A stretch of DNA of 58,147 nt from an uncultured Bacilli bacterium (GCA_949879765.1 CATLBQ010000008.1:1-58147); one strand, 5' to 3'. Numbered from the stretch's first letter, positions 41,645 to 51,391 are shown. The notes: a model not told the origin generated them from the letters alone. A program made the numbers and translations.

Positions 41645-42799
41645 CTACTTCTTCAATACAAGTGTTTCTATATTTTCTTTCTTTAGTTGAGAACCAATCA
41701 CAACAATTCTACCTACAAAATCAGCTTCTCCTTCACGAATACTATAATCGCCTGCAACATAGTCAAAATAATGCCACTTTGCTTGATCACTTGCCTTTAA
41801 AATTCCTTTGGCACGAAGAACAACACCATAGTTTTCTTCTTCTTTTAATGTCTCTAATATCTTCGTTAATTCCTTTTGACTATAAGCCATTGGAGTTTCG
41901 TAACCTACAGATACAAATACCTCATCTGCATCGTGATGATGGTGTTCTCCATCATGGTGATGACAACATTCGTGGTCGTGCTCTTCTTCATCATGGTGGT
42001 GGCAACATTTATGATTGTGCTCCTCTTCATCATGGTGGTGGCAACATTCGTGGTCGTGGTCTTCTCCATCATGGTGGTGGCAACATTCGTGGTCGTGTTC
42101 TTCTCCATCATGGTGGTGGCAACATTCGTGGTCGTGTTCTTCTCCATCATGGTGATGACAACAACAACCATGCTTGAATTCTTCTTCAACTTTGTCTTGA
42201 TAAGAAATCGTTCTTTCTAGTGCTTCTAATAATTTTTGAGGATCTACTGCATTCAAATCTGTTAGAATAACATTGCAATTTGGATTTTTTTCTTTGATTA
42301 ATTCATACGCTTCAACCACTTTTTCATTAGCAAGGCGTTCAACTTTACTCATCACAATAATATGAGCATCACTCACTTGATTATTGAAAAATTCCCCAAA
42401 ATTCTTCATATATACTTTACATTTTCCACCATCAACAACTGTAGCTACAATATTAAGTTGTAAATCTAAATCTAGTTTTTCGACTGCTTTTACAATATCT
42501 GATAATTTTCCTACACCAGATGGTTCAATAATAATTCGTTCTGGTTGATATGTTGAAATAACCTCACTCATAGATGCACTAAAATCGCCTACAAGTGAAC
42601 AGCAAATACATCCAGAATTAATTTCTTTAATATTGACACCAGATTCCTTTAAGAAACTCCCATCAATTCCAATTTCCCCAAATTCATTTTCAATCAACAC
42701 CACTTTTTCATTGTGAAATCCCGTTTCAAATAATTTTTTGATTAGTGTTGTTTTTCCAGCTCCTAAAAAGCCAGATATAATATCAACTTTTATACTCAT
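41645..42799 (-). CDS. G3E (CobW/ZNG-type) GTPase with a His/Cys-rich repeat tract
   Basis: A 384-residue COG0523 metal-chaperone GTPase. P-loop GFLGAGKTT is at residues 10-18, the metal motif GCICC at 63-67, then IIIEPSG. Residues 206-290 form a tract of five near-identical 13-residue units of the type ECCHHHDGEEHDH, followed by the CobW C-terminal domain (VFVSVGYETPMAYSQ to VVIGSQLKKENI). The tract can hold many metal ions, probably zinc or nickel, as in His-rich HypB or CobW proteins. It is the first gene of the run, 9 bases before the second G3E gene. Confidence 0.9.
   Translation of the reverse strand: MSIKVDIISGFLGAGKTTLIKKLFETGFHNEKVVLIENEFGEIGIDGSFLKESGVNIKEINSGCICCSLVGDFSASMSEVISTYQPERIIIEPSGVGKLSDIVKAVEKLDLDLQLNIVATVVDGGKCKVYMKNFGEFFNNQVSDAHIIVMSKVERLANEKVVEAYELIKEKNPNCNVILTDLNAVDPQKLLEALERTISYQDKVEEEFKHGCCCHHHDGEEHDHECCHHHDGEEHDHECCHHHDGEDHDHECCHHHDEEEHNHKCCHHHDEEEHDHECCHHHDGEHHHHDADEVFVSVGYETPMAYSQKELTKILETLKEEENYGVVLRAKGILKASDQAKWHYFDYVAGDYSIREGEADFVGRIVVIGSQLKKENIETLVLKK
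41951..42145 (-). repeat. 39-bp tandem repeat coding the metal-binding tract
   Basis: Five full 39-base units lie head to tail (starting at 41951, 41990, 42029, 42068 and 42107), plus partial units on both sides. The last three differ from each other by one or two bases, which suggests recent expansion. The unit is a multiple of three, so copy-number change keeps the frame. Confidence 0.9.
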
Positions 42800-42839
42800 T
42801 TTATCCCACTCCTTATTTTTACATTTTTCTATTATTCTT

Positions 42840-42845
42840 ATTATA
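42840..42845 (-). promoter_or_regulatory. Extended -10 promoter of the G3E operon
   Basis: TGGTATAAT on the minus strand, a perfect -10 with the TGn extension, about 40 bases before the G3E GTPase start. No good -35 and no Zur-type palindrome is seen. Confidence 0.5.
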
Positions 42846-42890
42846 CCACAACTCTTTATGAAAATGTTAGTATTTTACCTAAAAAATAAA

Positions 42891-42913
42891 AAGAAAGTCT
42901 TATAGACTTTCTT
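42891..42913 (-). terminator. Terminator after the MscS gene
   Basis: A 9-bp perfect stem (42905-42913 with 42891-42899, 5-base loop) followed on the minus strand by TTTATTTTTT. Confidence 0.8.
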
Positions 42914-42918
42914 CTTGC

Positions 42919-43776
42919 TTATTTTGTATGTACATCAAGTTGTGGATAAGGGATTGTAATTTGTTTTTCATCAAACATAGCATGAATATTTCTCATCAAG
43001 TCATAATATACAGTCCAATAGTCTTGATTTTTGACCCAAACACGAGTTGTGATATTCACTGCATGTGCTGCTTGAGCAATCTCTTTTACAAAAGGAGCTG
43101 GTTCTTTTAAAACAAGTTCATGTGCGCTACAAATTTTTTTGATTTCCTCAATGACCATATCCACATTGTCGTCATAAGATATTGAAAACAATAAATCAAC
43201 ACGTCGCAATTCTTTTTTCGAATAATTGATAATTGTACTATTGGCAAGTACACCATTGGGAATCATCACCACCTTATTATCGGGTGTAACCAAATTGGTA
43301 TAAAATAATTTCATATCTTCTACTGTTCCTGATGTATCATTTGATTCAATATAATCTCCTATTTGAAAAGGTTTTGTACACACTAGAACAATACCACCTG
43401 CCAAGTTTGATAATGAACCTTGAATAGCAAGACCTAAGGCCACACCACCAGAGGCAATCAAAGCTGCAAATCCTGCGGTATCAATACCGACTGTTCCCGC
43501 ATAAGCCACAATTAAAATGATCCGAATACTCCATAAAACAGTTGTGTATAATACGCTAGTAATCAGTTTATCTTTGGTATGCAACATTGAACGTTTTCTT
43601 AATTTTTTAACAATTGTCGTGGTAATCCACCATAACAATAAAAAAACAACTGTTGCAACCAACACTTTAATAAAGGGATTGCTTAACAAGTTCGTGATAA
43701 ATTGAACAACTTTATCTATACTAGATAAAGTTCCCGTTGCTTGTGCTTCATTTTCTAAAAATAACCCATTGTTCAT
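42919..43776 (-). CDS. mscS: Small-conductance mechanosensitive channel MscS
   Basis: A 285-residue MscS channel that opens on osmotic downshock. Three membrane helices; the pore-lining third reads FAALIASGGVALGLAIQGSL, with the Gly/Ala pattern of MscS, followed by NLAGGIVL and the beta domain GDYIE. The cytosolic vestibule ends in YPQLDVHTK. The size matches E. coli MscS. It follows the cardiolipin synthase gene by 10 bases, giving a membrane-related pair. Confidence 0.92.
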   Translation of the reverse strand: MNNGLFLENEAQATGTLSSIDKVVQFITNLLSNPFIKVLVATVVFLLLWWITTTIVKKLRKRSMLHTKDKLITSVLYTTVLWSIRIILIVAYAGTVGIDTAGFAALIASGGVALGLAIQGSLSNLAGGIVLVCTKPFQIGDYIESNDTSGTVEDMKLFYTNLVTPDNKVVMIPNGVLANSTIINYSKKELRRVDLLFSISYDDNVDMVIEEIKKICSAHELVLKEPAPFVKEIAQAAHAVNITTRVWVKNQDYWTVYYDLMRNIHAMFDEKQITIPYPQLDVHTK

Positions 43777-43786
43777 CTTTTACTCC

Positions 43787-45307
43787 TTACATCATCGGTG
43801 AAAAAATCTTCAATATCATTGATAAAAATTTTTCTCTTCGGTTCAATTTGAAATGCTTTGGATCAATATAAATAGAATGTTTTAAGATATTGTCAAAATC
43901 ATTTTTGATATCCTGAATACAATCTGTTTGATACATCCAAATGCCACATTCATAGTGATGAACCAAACTACGATAATCCAGATTGATTGTACCGACTACT
44001 GCTAGTTCATCATCTACTAAAATATTTTTGGTATGAATAAATCCTGGTTCATACTCATAGATTTCAACTCCATGTTTAATCAAATCCACATAATTTGACC
44101 TTGTTAGGGCAAATACAGATTTTTTATCTGGAATATGGGGCGTAAAAATCAAGATCCGCACATTTCTTTTGGCGGCAGAAATCATCGCATTTTTCATCTG
44201 CGAATCAATAATTAAATAAGGGGTAGAAACCATAATGGTTTTTTTAGCCTGATTAATTAAATTCAAATACACATTTTCACCAATTAAATCTGGATAAACT
44301 GGTGATGGTCCGTCGCAAAATGGTTGTACAAACCCTTTGGCTTCAACCGGCTCCCTATCAATTTGTGTATACTTTTGATAGGGTTCTTTTAATTTGGCTT
44401 GTAAGTCAAAATTTTGAAGAAACATTACTGTCAATTGCCGAGTAGCATCACCAATCAATTTGACAGAAGCATCCTTCCAGTATCCAAACCGCTCTACTAC
44501 ATTAATATATTCATCCGCAAAATTGATGCCACCAACGTATCCAATTTTTCCATCTATGATTGTAATTTTACGATGGTCTCTATTGTTATGTATCGCCGTT
44601 ACAAACGGTAAAAAGCGATTGAATTTGATGCAATTGATTCCTTTTTTCTTGAGTAGTTTATCAAAATTGCTAGGTAACTTACCAATGGTTCCAATATCAT
44701 CATAGATGATTCGGATTTCTACACCTTCTTTTACTTTTGACTCTAAAATTTCTAGCACAGTGTCTAACATGACACCCCGTTGTAAAATAAAGTATTCCAT
44801 AAAAATAAAGGATTGGGCTTTTTTAATGTCTTCCACATATTCTTTAAAAAAATGTTCTCCCGAATCAAAATAAATGGTTTGAGTATTTTGAAACAATCCA
44901 CATCCGGATGTATTTTTAATATAATTAGATTGACCAGCCACATCACCCAATTGATTGCTTTCTACTTCTAAGTCACTTATTGTCTGTTGTGTCTCTAATA
45001 GCACGCTATCATAAAATCGAATACTGCTTTTTCTCGCTAAATTGCGTGAAAAAAGCATATAAATAATTGGTCCTGCAATAGGTACAATGGTAATAATCGC
45101 AATCCAAGGCATCTTTAAGTCGGCTATCATATCCCGATTGATCAAATCAATCAATAGAAAAATATTAATGATTGTTGTAATGATTGGCATGAAACGATAG
45201 CCTCTATATGCAATAAAAACACCCCATATCAATAAACAAACTTGTGATAGAATCAAGATTGTCACAATAGTGAGTCTACCAAAAATAATTTTCAGTAATT
45301 TTTTCAT
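43787..45307 (-). CDS. cls: Cardiolipin synthase
   Basis: A 506-residue phospholipase D-family enzyme that joins two phosphatidylglycerols into cardiolipin. Two N-terminal membrane helices (residues 8-60) are followed by HKD motif 1 in HNNRDHRKITIIDGKIGYVG and HKD motif 2 in HTKNILVDDELAVVGTINLD. Both catalytic sites are intact (H-x-K-x4-D). The length is normal for bacterial Cls. Confidence 0.93.
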   Translation of the reverse strand: MKKLLKIIFGRLTIVTILILSQVCLLIWGVFIAYRGYRFMPIITTIINIFLLIDLINRDMIADLKMPWIAIITIVPIAGPIIYMLFSRNLARKSSIRFYDSVLLETQQTISDLEVESNQLGDVAGQSNYIKNTSGCGLFQNTQTIYFDSGEHFFKEYVEDIKKAQSFIFMEYFILQRGVMLDTVLEILESKVKEGVEIRIIYDDIGTIGKLPSNFDKLLKKKGINCIKFNRFLPFVTAIHNNRDHRKITIIDGKIGYVGGINFADEYINVVERFGYWKDASVKLIGDATRQLTVMFLQNFDLQAKLKEPYQKYTQIDREPVEAKGFVQPFCDGPSPVYPDLIGENVYLNLINQAKKTIMVSTPYLIIDSQMKNAMISAAKRNVRILIFTPHIPDKKSVFALTRSNYVDLIKHGVEIYEYEPGFIHTKNILVDDELAVVGTINLDYRSLVHHYECGIWMYQTDCIQDIKNDFDNILKHSIYIDPKHFKLNRREKFLSMILKIFSPMM

Positions 45308-45501
45308 ATGTTTTCTCCTATAGATATTATACTTTTTTAGACTGATGTTTTCAACTATTACGCTTTTTCAACATATCTTGCATATATTGCATTTGTACTT
45401 GATGAAGAAATGCTTTTTATTTCTTATGAAAATGTCGATTCTACATAAATATGTCTCTTTTTCATACAATGTATTATATGAAGAAACTCAGGAGGTACAC
45501 T

Positions 45502-48057
45502 ATGTTATCAACTAAGCAAAAAGAAAAATTTTGGGGTCTAACGACTGCAGAAGCATCTGCGCATCTAAAAAAACATGGTAAAAATAAATTGATTGAAACG
45601 AAAAAAGAACATCTATTCATCCGTTTTATTCATCAACTCGCCAATCCAATGATGATTGTATTACTTGTATCTGCTCTATTATCTTTTTTAGTCGGCAAAT
45701 GGAGTCATCATGAGGGCATATCGGATACCATTATTATCATTATTGTTGTCTTGATGAATGCGATTCTTGGGGTCGTTCAAGAAGCTAAGGCAGAAAAGGC
45801 CATTGATGCGTTAAAAGAAATGACTAAAGCAACTTGTAAAGTATATAGAGACCAAAAATTAACTGTTATTCCTACTGAAGATGTCACAATTGGTGACTTA
45901 ATTTATCTTGAAGCTGGTGATATTGTTCCAGCAGATGGGGAAATTGTGGAAAGTTTTTCCCTACAAGTGGATGAATCCACATTAACAGGTGAATCTGTTC
46001 CAATCGCTAAAAATGCCCTTATGCATGATGTTTATATGGGTAGCGTAGTGACTTATGGTAGAGGTAATTTTTTAGTAACCCATATTGGAATGGATACTGA
46101 AATGGGAAAAATTGCGGGGGCCATCAACCAAGCCAAACAAATTGAAACACCCCTTCAAAAGAAATTATCCCACTTGAGTAAAGTACTCACCATTTTGGTT
46201 TGTCTTGTTTGCGTGGCTATCTTTGTTATCCACTTGGTCGCTTATCAAGATTTTTCTATTGCTACCATTTTAAATACATTTATGTTAGCTATTAGTCTTG
46301 CGGTGGCCGCAATACCAGAAGGATTAGCAGCTGTTGTGACCATTCTCCTTTCTTTAGGTGTGACCAAAATGGCAAAGCGACATGCCATTATTCGAAAATT
46401 AACTGCCGTTGAAACTCTTGGTTCGACACAAATCATATGCACGGATAAAACAGGAACACTTACAGAAAACAGAATGAAAGTGGTGGATACCTATGCCCAA
46501 AACAAATCTCTTTTGGCTAAAGCTATGTACTTTTGTAATGATACCAAATGGGTCAATCAACATCTAGAAGGTGATCCTACCGAAGTAGCACTTATGGAAT
46601 TTGCACCTACTATTGTCTCGACCCTTCAACAGGATTTAGAAAATGAAAAAAGAGTGTCAGAGATTCCTTTTGATTCTAATCGAAAAATGATGTCTACATT
46701 TCATCAAACGACTAAAGGCTATACCCAATACACCAAAGGAGCTATTGATGAATTGCTCAAAAAATGTACCCAATATCTAACAGCAGATGGCATTCGCCCT
46801 TTGACTGAGCGTATAAAACAAACCATTCTAGCAGAAAATCATGCAAGAACTCAAAAAGCCCTACGAATTTTAGCTTGTGCCTATCGCCATCATCCCACTT
46901 TACCACAATCTATTCAGCCTTCTGTAGAACAGAATCTTATTTTTATTGGCTTTGTTGCGATGATGGATCCCATTCGTCCCGAAGTCGGTGATGCTATAAA
47001 GGCCTGTAGGAAGGCCCATATTGATGTTGTTATGATTACGGGGGACCATATTGATACTGCTGTTAGTATAGGTCAAACACTTGGGTTAATTCAAGATAAA
47101 TCACAAGCTATGACAGGAGAAATGTTGAATCATCTTTCTGATATTGAACTCAAACAAAATATCCATCAATATAAAGTCTTTGCTCGTGTCGAACCCCTTC
47201 ATAAAGCAAGAATTGTGGAAGCATTTCAAGCCAATCATTATGTTGTAGCCATGACAGGAGATGGTGTAAATGATGCACCTAGCATCAAGATAGCTGATAT
47301 TGGCATCGGTATGGGTAAAAATGGTACAGATGTGACTCGCAATGTATCTGATATGGTTCTTGCGGATGACAACTTTGCCACCATTGTTGATGCCATTGAA
47401 GAGGGGAGACGCATTTATGCCAATATTCAAAAAGCAATCCTATTTCTTCTTTCGAGCAATCTTAGTGAAGTATTGTCGATTCTTATTGCAAGTATTTTGG
47501 GCTTTACCCTATTAGATCCGACGCATATTCTTTGGATTAACCTGATTACTGATAGTTTTCCAGCAATAGCCCTTGGAATGGACCCATTAGATGAATCCAT
47601 TATGAATGAACCTCCACGCTCTTCAAAAGAAAATATTTTTTCTCATGGTGGATGGTTTGATATTATATATCAAGGTGTTTTTGTGACTTTCCTTACCTTA
47701 TTCGCTTATGCAATAGGAAATTATCTTGCCTTTGGGCAATGGGGATTTCAAGATCACACACTCTCTAAAGCAATGGCTTTTTTGACGATGTCTATGGCAG
47801 AAACATTCCATGCCTTCAATATGCGTTCAAGAACAGATTCAATCTTTAAGATTATCAAGAATAATAAGTATCTATGGCTCTCTTGTCTTGCATCCGTTCT
47901 CTTAACCACTATGGTAATTTACTTTCCTCAACTGGCTAAGCTATTCCATTTTGAAGCCATTCCATATTATGCTTATTCTATATCAATTGGACTTGGACTC
48001 ATGATTATCCCTCTTGTTGAACTGGTAAAAAAAATTAGAAGAAAACACCATTCCTAA
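45502..48057 (+). CDS. Cation-transporting P-type ATPase, calcium (P2) type
   Basis: An 851-residue P2-type ATPase like PMA1/YloB/LMCA1 calcium pumps. Motifs in order: TGES (SLTGESVPI), helix 4 with AIPEGLAAV, the Glu-containing ion site of calcium pumps, the phosphorylation motif CTDKTGTLTEN, KGA in the nucleotide domain, MTGDGVNDAPSIK, and helices 5-6 with NLITDSFPAIALGMD, a second ion site. The ATG at 45502 follows AGGAGG by 7 bases. It is a single gene facing away from cls, with a terminator at its end. Confidence 0.9.
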   Translation: MLSTKQKEKFWGLTTAEASAHLKKHGKNKLIETKKEHLFIRFIHQLANPMMIVLLVSALLSFLVGKWSHHEGISDTIIIIIVVLMNAILGVVQEAKAEKAIDALKEMTKATCKVYRDQKLTVIPTEDVTIGDLIYLEAGDIVPADGEIVESFSLQVDESTLTGESVPIAKNALMHDVYMGSVVTYGRGNFLVTHIGMDTEMGKIAGAINQAKQIETPLQKKLSHLSKVLTILVCLVCVAIFVIHLVAYQDFSIATILNTFMLAISLAVAAIPEGLAAVVTILLSLGVTKMAKRHAIIRKLTAVETLGSTQIICTDKTGTLTENRMKVVDTYAQNKSLLAKAMYFCNDTKWVNQHLEGDPTEVALMEFAPTIVSTLQQDLENEKRVSEIPFDSNRKMMSTFHQTTKGYTQYTKGAIDELLKKCTQYLTADGIRPLTERIKQTILAENHARTQKALRILACAYRHHPTLPQSIQPSVEQNLIFIGFVAMMDPIRPEVGDAIKACRKAHIDVVMITGDHIDTAVSIGQTLGLIQDKSQAMTGEMLNHLSDIELKQNIHQYKVFARVEPLHKARIVEAFQANHYVVAMTGDGVNDAPSIKIADIGIGMGKNGTDVTRNVSDMVLADDNFATIVDAIEEGRRIYANIQKAILFLLSSNLSEVLSILIASILGFTLLDPTHILWINLITDSFPAIALGMDPLDESIMNEPPRSSKENIFSHGGWFDIIYQGVFVTFLTLFAYAIGNYLAFGQWGFQDHTLSKAMAFLTMSMAETFHAFNMRSRTDSIFKIIKNNKYLWLSCLASVLLTTMVIYFPQLAKLFHFEAIPYYAYSISIGLGLMIIPLVELVKKIRRKHHS

Positions 48058-48066
48058 ACAATTATA

Positions 48067-48095
48067 AAAAAAGTGGTACGATTTGTACCACTTTT
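48067..48095. terminator. Bidirectional terminator
   Basis: An 11-bp perfect stem (48069-48079 with 48085-48095) between the converging P-ATPase and sigma factor genes; the minus-strand side has seven T residues. Confidence 0.8.
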
Positions 48096-48117
48096 AGTAT
48101 GTCTCACATTCTGTTTT

Positions 48118-48945
48118 TTATAGCTTTTCCTCTTTGAAAAAATCTCTCATCTTTTGAAGGGCATTTTTTTCAATCACTTGTGCTCGCTGTCTTGATATAT
48201 TTAGACGCTTTGCTACTTCCTCAAAACTATGATAATTGCCATCCACATCTCCATATCGATAAGCAATTACTTCCTGTTCACGGACAGTAAGGGTTGCCCT
48301 TGATTGTTGTAAACGTGTTCTTTGTTCTTCTTTTAATACCCACTCTTGTGGTGTTTCAAGAGAATCTGCAATGGCTTCCATTAAAGTAACATCACCATCA
48401 TATAACACTTGATCTAGCGATTCTATGTGGTTTACTTGAAACGCTTTTGCCAAATCAGTTGGAGCAATTTGCATGGCTTCTGCTACTTCATGAAAACTAA
48501 CACCTCTTGCATACTTTTTTTCTAGAGCTTGTTCTGTTGTAAAATAGTCTTTTCGCAATTGATGGGCCAAAGTGGGCTGCGCAATCACAGATCTTCCCAT
48601 TGTCTCAATTCCTTTGCCCATACTTTGTCTAATCCAATATGTCGCATAAGAGGCAAAACGAGTCCCTCTATTCACATCAAATTTATCTATCGCTTTTGAT
48701 ATGCCAATGAATCCAAGTTGAACTAAATCCTCAAGCGATATAGATGTAACACTACTATATTTTTTAGCAATATGATAAACCAATTTTCGATTGGCTTGAA
48801 TCATAATGGTTTGAATCTCTTCTCTTAGGTGTTCATCTTTAGCATAAATTTCCAATATTTCTTTTTCTTCTTGACTATTTAACAAACGATTTATTCCTAA
48901 TTCAGTATCAGTTAGCAAGCCAATGATTTTATTTTCATCTATCAT
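48118..48945 (-). CDS. RNA polymerase sigma-70 family factor (RpoD-like, short)
   Basis: A 275-residue sigma factor with regions 2 to 4: region 2 IAKKYSSVTSISLEDLVQLG and FASYATYWIRQSMGKGIE, region 3 with SFHEVAEAMQIAPTDLAKAF, and region 4 with SFEEVAKRLNISRQRAQVIE. Region 1.1 and most of 1.2 are missing. It is not the housekeeping RpoD in size (usually 350 or more) and not one of the named sporulation factors by sequence or place. The start abuts the ung stop (TAAATG), so they are coupled. An alternative, perhaps stress-linked, sigma factor is the best reading. Confidence 0.8.
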   Translation of the reverse strand: MIDENKIIGLLTDTELGINRLLNSQEEKEILEIYAKDEHLREEIQTIMIQANRKLVYHIAKKYSSVTSISLEDLVQLGFIGISKAIDKFDVNRGTRFASYATYWIRQSMGKGIETMGRSVIAQPTLAHQLRKDYFTTEQALEKKYARGVSFHEVAEAMQIAPTDLAKAFQVNHIESLDQVLYDGDVTLMEAIADSLETPQEWVLKEEQRTRLQQSRATLTVREQEVIAYRYGDVDGNYHSFEEVAKRLNISRQRAQVIEKNALQKMRDFFKEEKL

Positions 48946-49617
48946 TTACAAGTTCCAATCAATTGGTTCTTCACCATTTTGTTTCAAAATATCATTGATT
49001 TTTGAAAAGTGCCGACAACCAAAAAAGCCATTATAAGCAGATAAAGGGCTTGGATGTGCCGCAGTTAAAATGATGTGATTGGGATTGGTAATATATTCTC
49101 TTTTTCTTTTCGCATCGTTTCCCCATAGTACAAAGATAATGGGTTTACTTCTTTGATTTAATATTTGTATCACCGCAGTCGTAAAATTTTCCCATCCTTT
49201 GTTTTTATGGCTATTGGCATAATGCTCTCTTACGGTTAATACGGTGTTTAACAGTAAAACACCTTGTTTGGCCCATTTGGTTAAATTCCCACTTTGAGGT
49301 ATACTTGCCCCTACATCTGCTTGTAATTCTTTCATGATATTTTGTAATGAAGGCGGAAAAGGCACACCATCTTGTACAGAAAAACAAAGTCCATGTGCTT
49401 GTCCTCGTTCATGATAGGGATCTTGTCCAATGATAACAACTTTGATTTGATCATAATCTGCATATTTTAAGGCATTAAATATGTCATACATTGGTGGAAA
49501 GATAACATAATGACTATATTCATATTTTAAAAATTCTCTCAATTGTAAATAATATTCTTTTTTGAATTCATCTTTCAAGATGATATCCCACTGATTTCCA
49601 AGTTGAACCATATTCAC
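48946..49617 (-). CDS. ung: Uracil-DNA glycosylase
   Basis: A 223-residue family 1 UDG that removes uracil from DNA. The water-activating motif GQDPYH is in VVIIGQDPYHERGQAHGLCF, and the DNA-binding HPSPLSAYNGFFGC loop is intact; VFVLWGNDAK is also conserved. It is co-transcribed with a sigma factor gene directly after it. Confidence 0.95.
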   Translation of the reverse strand: MNMVQLGNQWDIILKDEFKKEYYLQLREFLKYEYSHYVIFPPMYDIFNALKYADYDQIKVVIIGQDPYHERGQAHGLCFSVQDGVPFPPSLQNIMKELQADVGASIPQSGNLTKWAKQGVLLLNTVLTVREHYANSHKNKGWENFTTAVIQILNQRSKPIIFVLWGNDAKRKREYITNPNHIILTAAHPSPLSAYNGFFGCRHFSKINDILKQNGEEPIDWNL

Positions 49618-49684
49618 ACCTACTTTCTTTTTCTATTATATCATACTGACCCTTTTTTTCAAAATAAAAGGATTAAAAAGACAA

Positions 49685-49710
49685 AATATGTCTCTATATA
49701 GAGACATATT
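49685..49710 (-). terminator. Terminator after the DUF4097 gene
   Basis: A 26-base perfect palindrome (arms 49685-49697 and 49698-49710) followed on the minus strand by TTGTCTTTTT. It ends the PadR operon. Confidence 0.7.
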
Positions 49711-49729
49711 CAATTCAATTTATCTGAAT

Positions 49730-50722
49730 TTAATCTAGTTTGTTGATGGTTACATCACCTGAAACACTGTCAAAGCGATAGGTATTTCCGCCATCTTTAT
49801 AAGTCAATTGTTTTTGACTATAACTAGTGGAGAAATTACTATTGATTTCACCACTTACACTATCTAGTTTTACTGTAAAACCATCATTATCTGGTATTGT
49901 CAATTCTACATCTCCTGATACGGTATCACAATTGATTTCTTGAGGTGCTTGTTGCATAGTCAAATACAAGTCACCAGATACACCGTCCATTTTCATTCGT
50001 AATATAGCACCAGAAATATCAATTCTAGAACTAACAAAGTCAATATCTAATCGATTGGCAGTAGTTTCCTTTAACGAAACGGACCCACTCACAGTATCTA
50101 TATCAATATCATTTTTGCAATCTAATTGCAATACCTCAATTTTGCCTGAAACATTATCAATGTCTAAACGAGAAAGATGCGCTTGACGAATGTGAATATT
50201 CCCCGATACAGAATCAATTTTTAAAGGATAATAGACATCTGATTCCTTAGCTTGAACATCAATATTGGCACTGATAGTCGCAATTTTTACTTTTTCATAG
50301 AGTCGAATAGGCAGATATACCGTCAATGTTTTATCATTTCGTACGGTTTGATTGACATACCACTTAGATTTACAAAATTGAATTGTCAATTGATTGTTTT
50401 TCACCCAGTAACGCATCAAATTATCTTCATCTTTTCCTGTTTTTTCTGAATACGTTTCTTGCAAGCGAATCGTATCTTCACTAGTTTCCTCAACATTTAC
50501 ATTGCCACCTAGCCAATTGATTTCAATGCTGTCTATATCAGTGCTTGGAAAAGTAAGTTCTCCTTTGGCAATTTCATATGAAGAACTATTGGAATAATGA
50601 TATCCACCTAAACCACAATTGATACTTGTAAAACCATTCACTAATCCGAAGATTAAAACCCCAATCAAGAGTACTGCCAAAATGGAGAAAGTGACAATTT
50701 TAAATATAGCTATTTTTTTCAT
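49730..50722 (-). CDS. DUF4097 family beta-helix protein
   Basis: A 330-residue protein with one N-terminal membrane helix (residues 7-29) and an outside beta-solenoid. The repeated unit D-x-V-S-G-D/N/E/S-V/I occurs about eight times (IDSVSGNIHI, IDNVSGKIEV, IDTVSGSVSL, CDTVSGDVEL, LDSVSGEINS, FDSVSGDVTI). This is the DUF4097/LiaG pattern, usually found in envelope-stress operons behind PadR regulators. It is the third gene of such an operon here. Confidence 0.85.
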   Translation of the reverse strand: MKKIAIFKIVTFSILAVLLIGVLIFGLVNGFTSINCGLGGYHYSNSSSYEIAKGELTFPSTDIDSIEINWLGGNVNVEETSEDTIRLQETYSEKTGKDEDNLMRYWVKNNQLTIQFCKSKWYVNQTVRNDKTLTVYLPIRLYEKVKIATISANIDVQAKESDVYYPLKIDSVSGNIHIRQAHLSRLDIDNVSGKIEVLQLDCKNDIDIDTVSGSVSLKETTANRLDIDFVSSRIDISGAILRMKMDGVSGDLYLTMQQAPQEINCDTVSGDVELTIPDNDGFTVKLDSVSGEINSNFSTSYSQKQLTYKDGGNTYRFDSVSGDVTINKLD

Positions 50723-50731
50723 CTATTTCAC

Positions 50732-51391
50732 CTATTTTCTCAGTTCAAATATAGCATGAATAATTCCTTGAATGGCACTACCAATCAAAAAGATAATCCA
50801 TGTAATATGCCATGCCATTGTCATAAAACTAATAATGAAATATATCACAACAATGATGGACCACATTGCACCACAAATTGATTTATATAGTGCATTTTTT
50901 TCAATACTATTGGCTTTCCATTCTTTGAACTCTTCTACTACAGTTTGATCCTTCTTCAAATATTTTGGCTTTGACATACTGTTGTATACAATTAGTCCTG
51001 TAGCTATGGCTATCAAGATAAACATGATCACAACCCCTAGAATACCTGTACCGATTTCCCCTAATAACATCACAGGTATTACACTCATAATATATAGCAC
51101 TACCGCAATCGATGTGAACAGTGCAGAACGTTTTTTGCTTGCCAACATTTCCTTTTCAAATCCTTGTTGATAAGTTGGTCGGTTTTTCAATTGCGCAATT
51201 AAATCATTGACATCACCAATACTAGCTGTCGCAATGTTGTAGGCTGCCTCACTAGTTTTTCCTTCTGATACCAAATCATTGTATTTGTCAATTAGATTTT
51301 GTAGCATTTCTTCTTTTAATTCAATCACTTCTTTTGTTTTTGGAGCATCCTCAAACAAAAATTCAATATAGTTTCTTAACTTTTCATTCAT
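50732..51391 (-). CDS. HAAS/DUF1700-type membrane protein
   Basis: A 219-residue protein. Residues 1-70 (EFLFEDAPKTKEVIELKEEM, then GKTSEAAYNIATASIGDVND) form the HAAS helical domain that pairs with PadR-like regulators; four membrane helices follow in two pairs. It overlaps padR by 8 bases and precedes DUF4097 by 9 bases. The trio is a recurrent Firmicutes module, thought to respond to envelope stress. Confidence 0.82.
   Translation of the reverse strand: MNEKLRNYIEFLFEDAPKTKEVIELKEEMLQNLIDKYNDLVSEGKTSEAAYNIATASIGDVNDLIAQLKNRPTYQQGFEKEMLASKKRSALFTSIAVVLYIMSVIPVMLLGEIGTGILGVVIMFILIAIATGLIVYNSMSKPKYLKKDQTVVEEFKEWKANSIEKNALYKSICGAMWSIIVVIYFIISFMTMAWHITWIIFLIGSAIQGIIHAIFELRK

Noticed and set aside
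41951-42145. Regular 39-bp repeats as a possible CRISPR array
   Set aside because: The units are directly joined without unique spacers and encode a constant protein tract.
41905-42220. Several overlapping frames on both strands across the CCHHH repeat region
   Set aside because: A 39-base repeat is open in many frames by chance; only the G3E frame extends into conserved domains on both sides.
42800-42890. Zinc-uptake-regulator (Zur) box before the G3E operon
   Set aside because: No palindrome near the Zur consensus could be found despite the likely zinc link of the genes.
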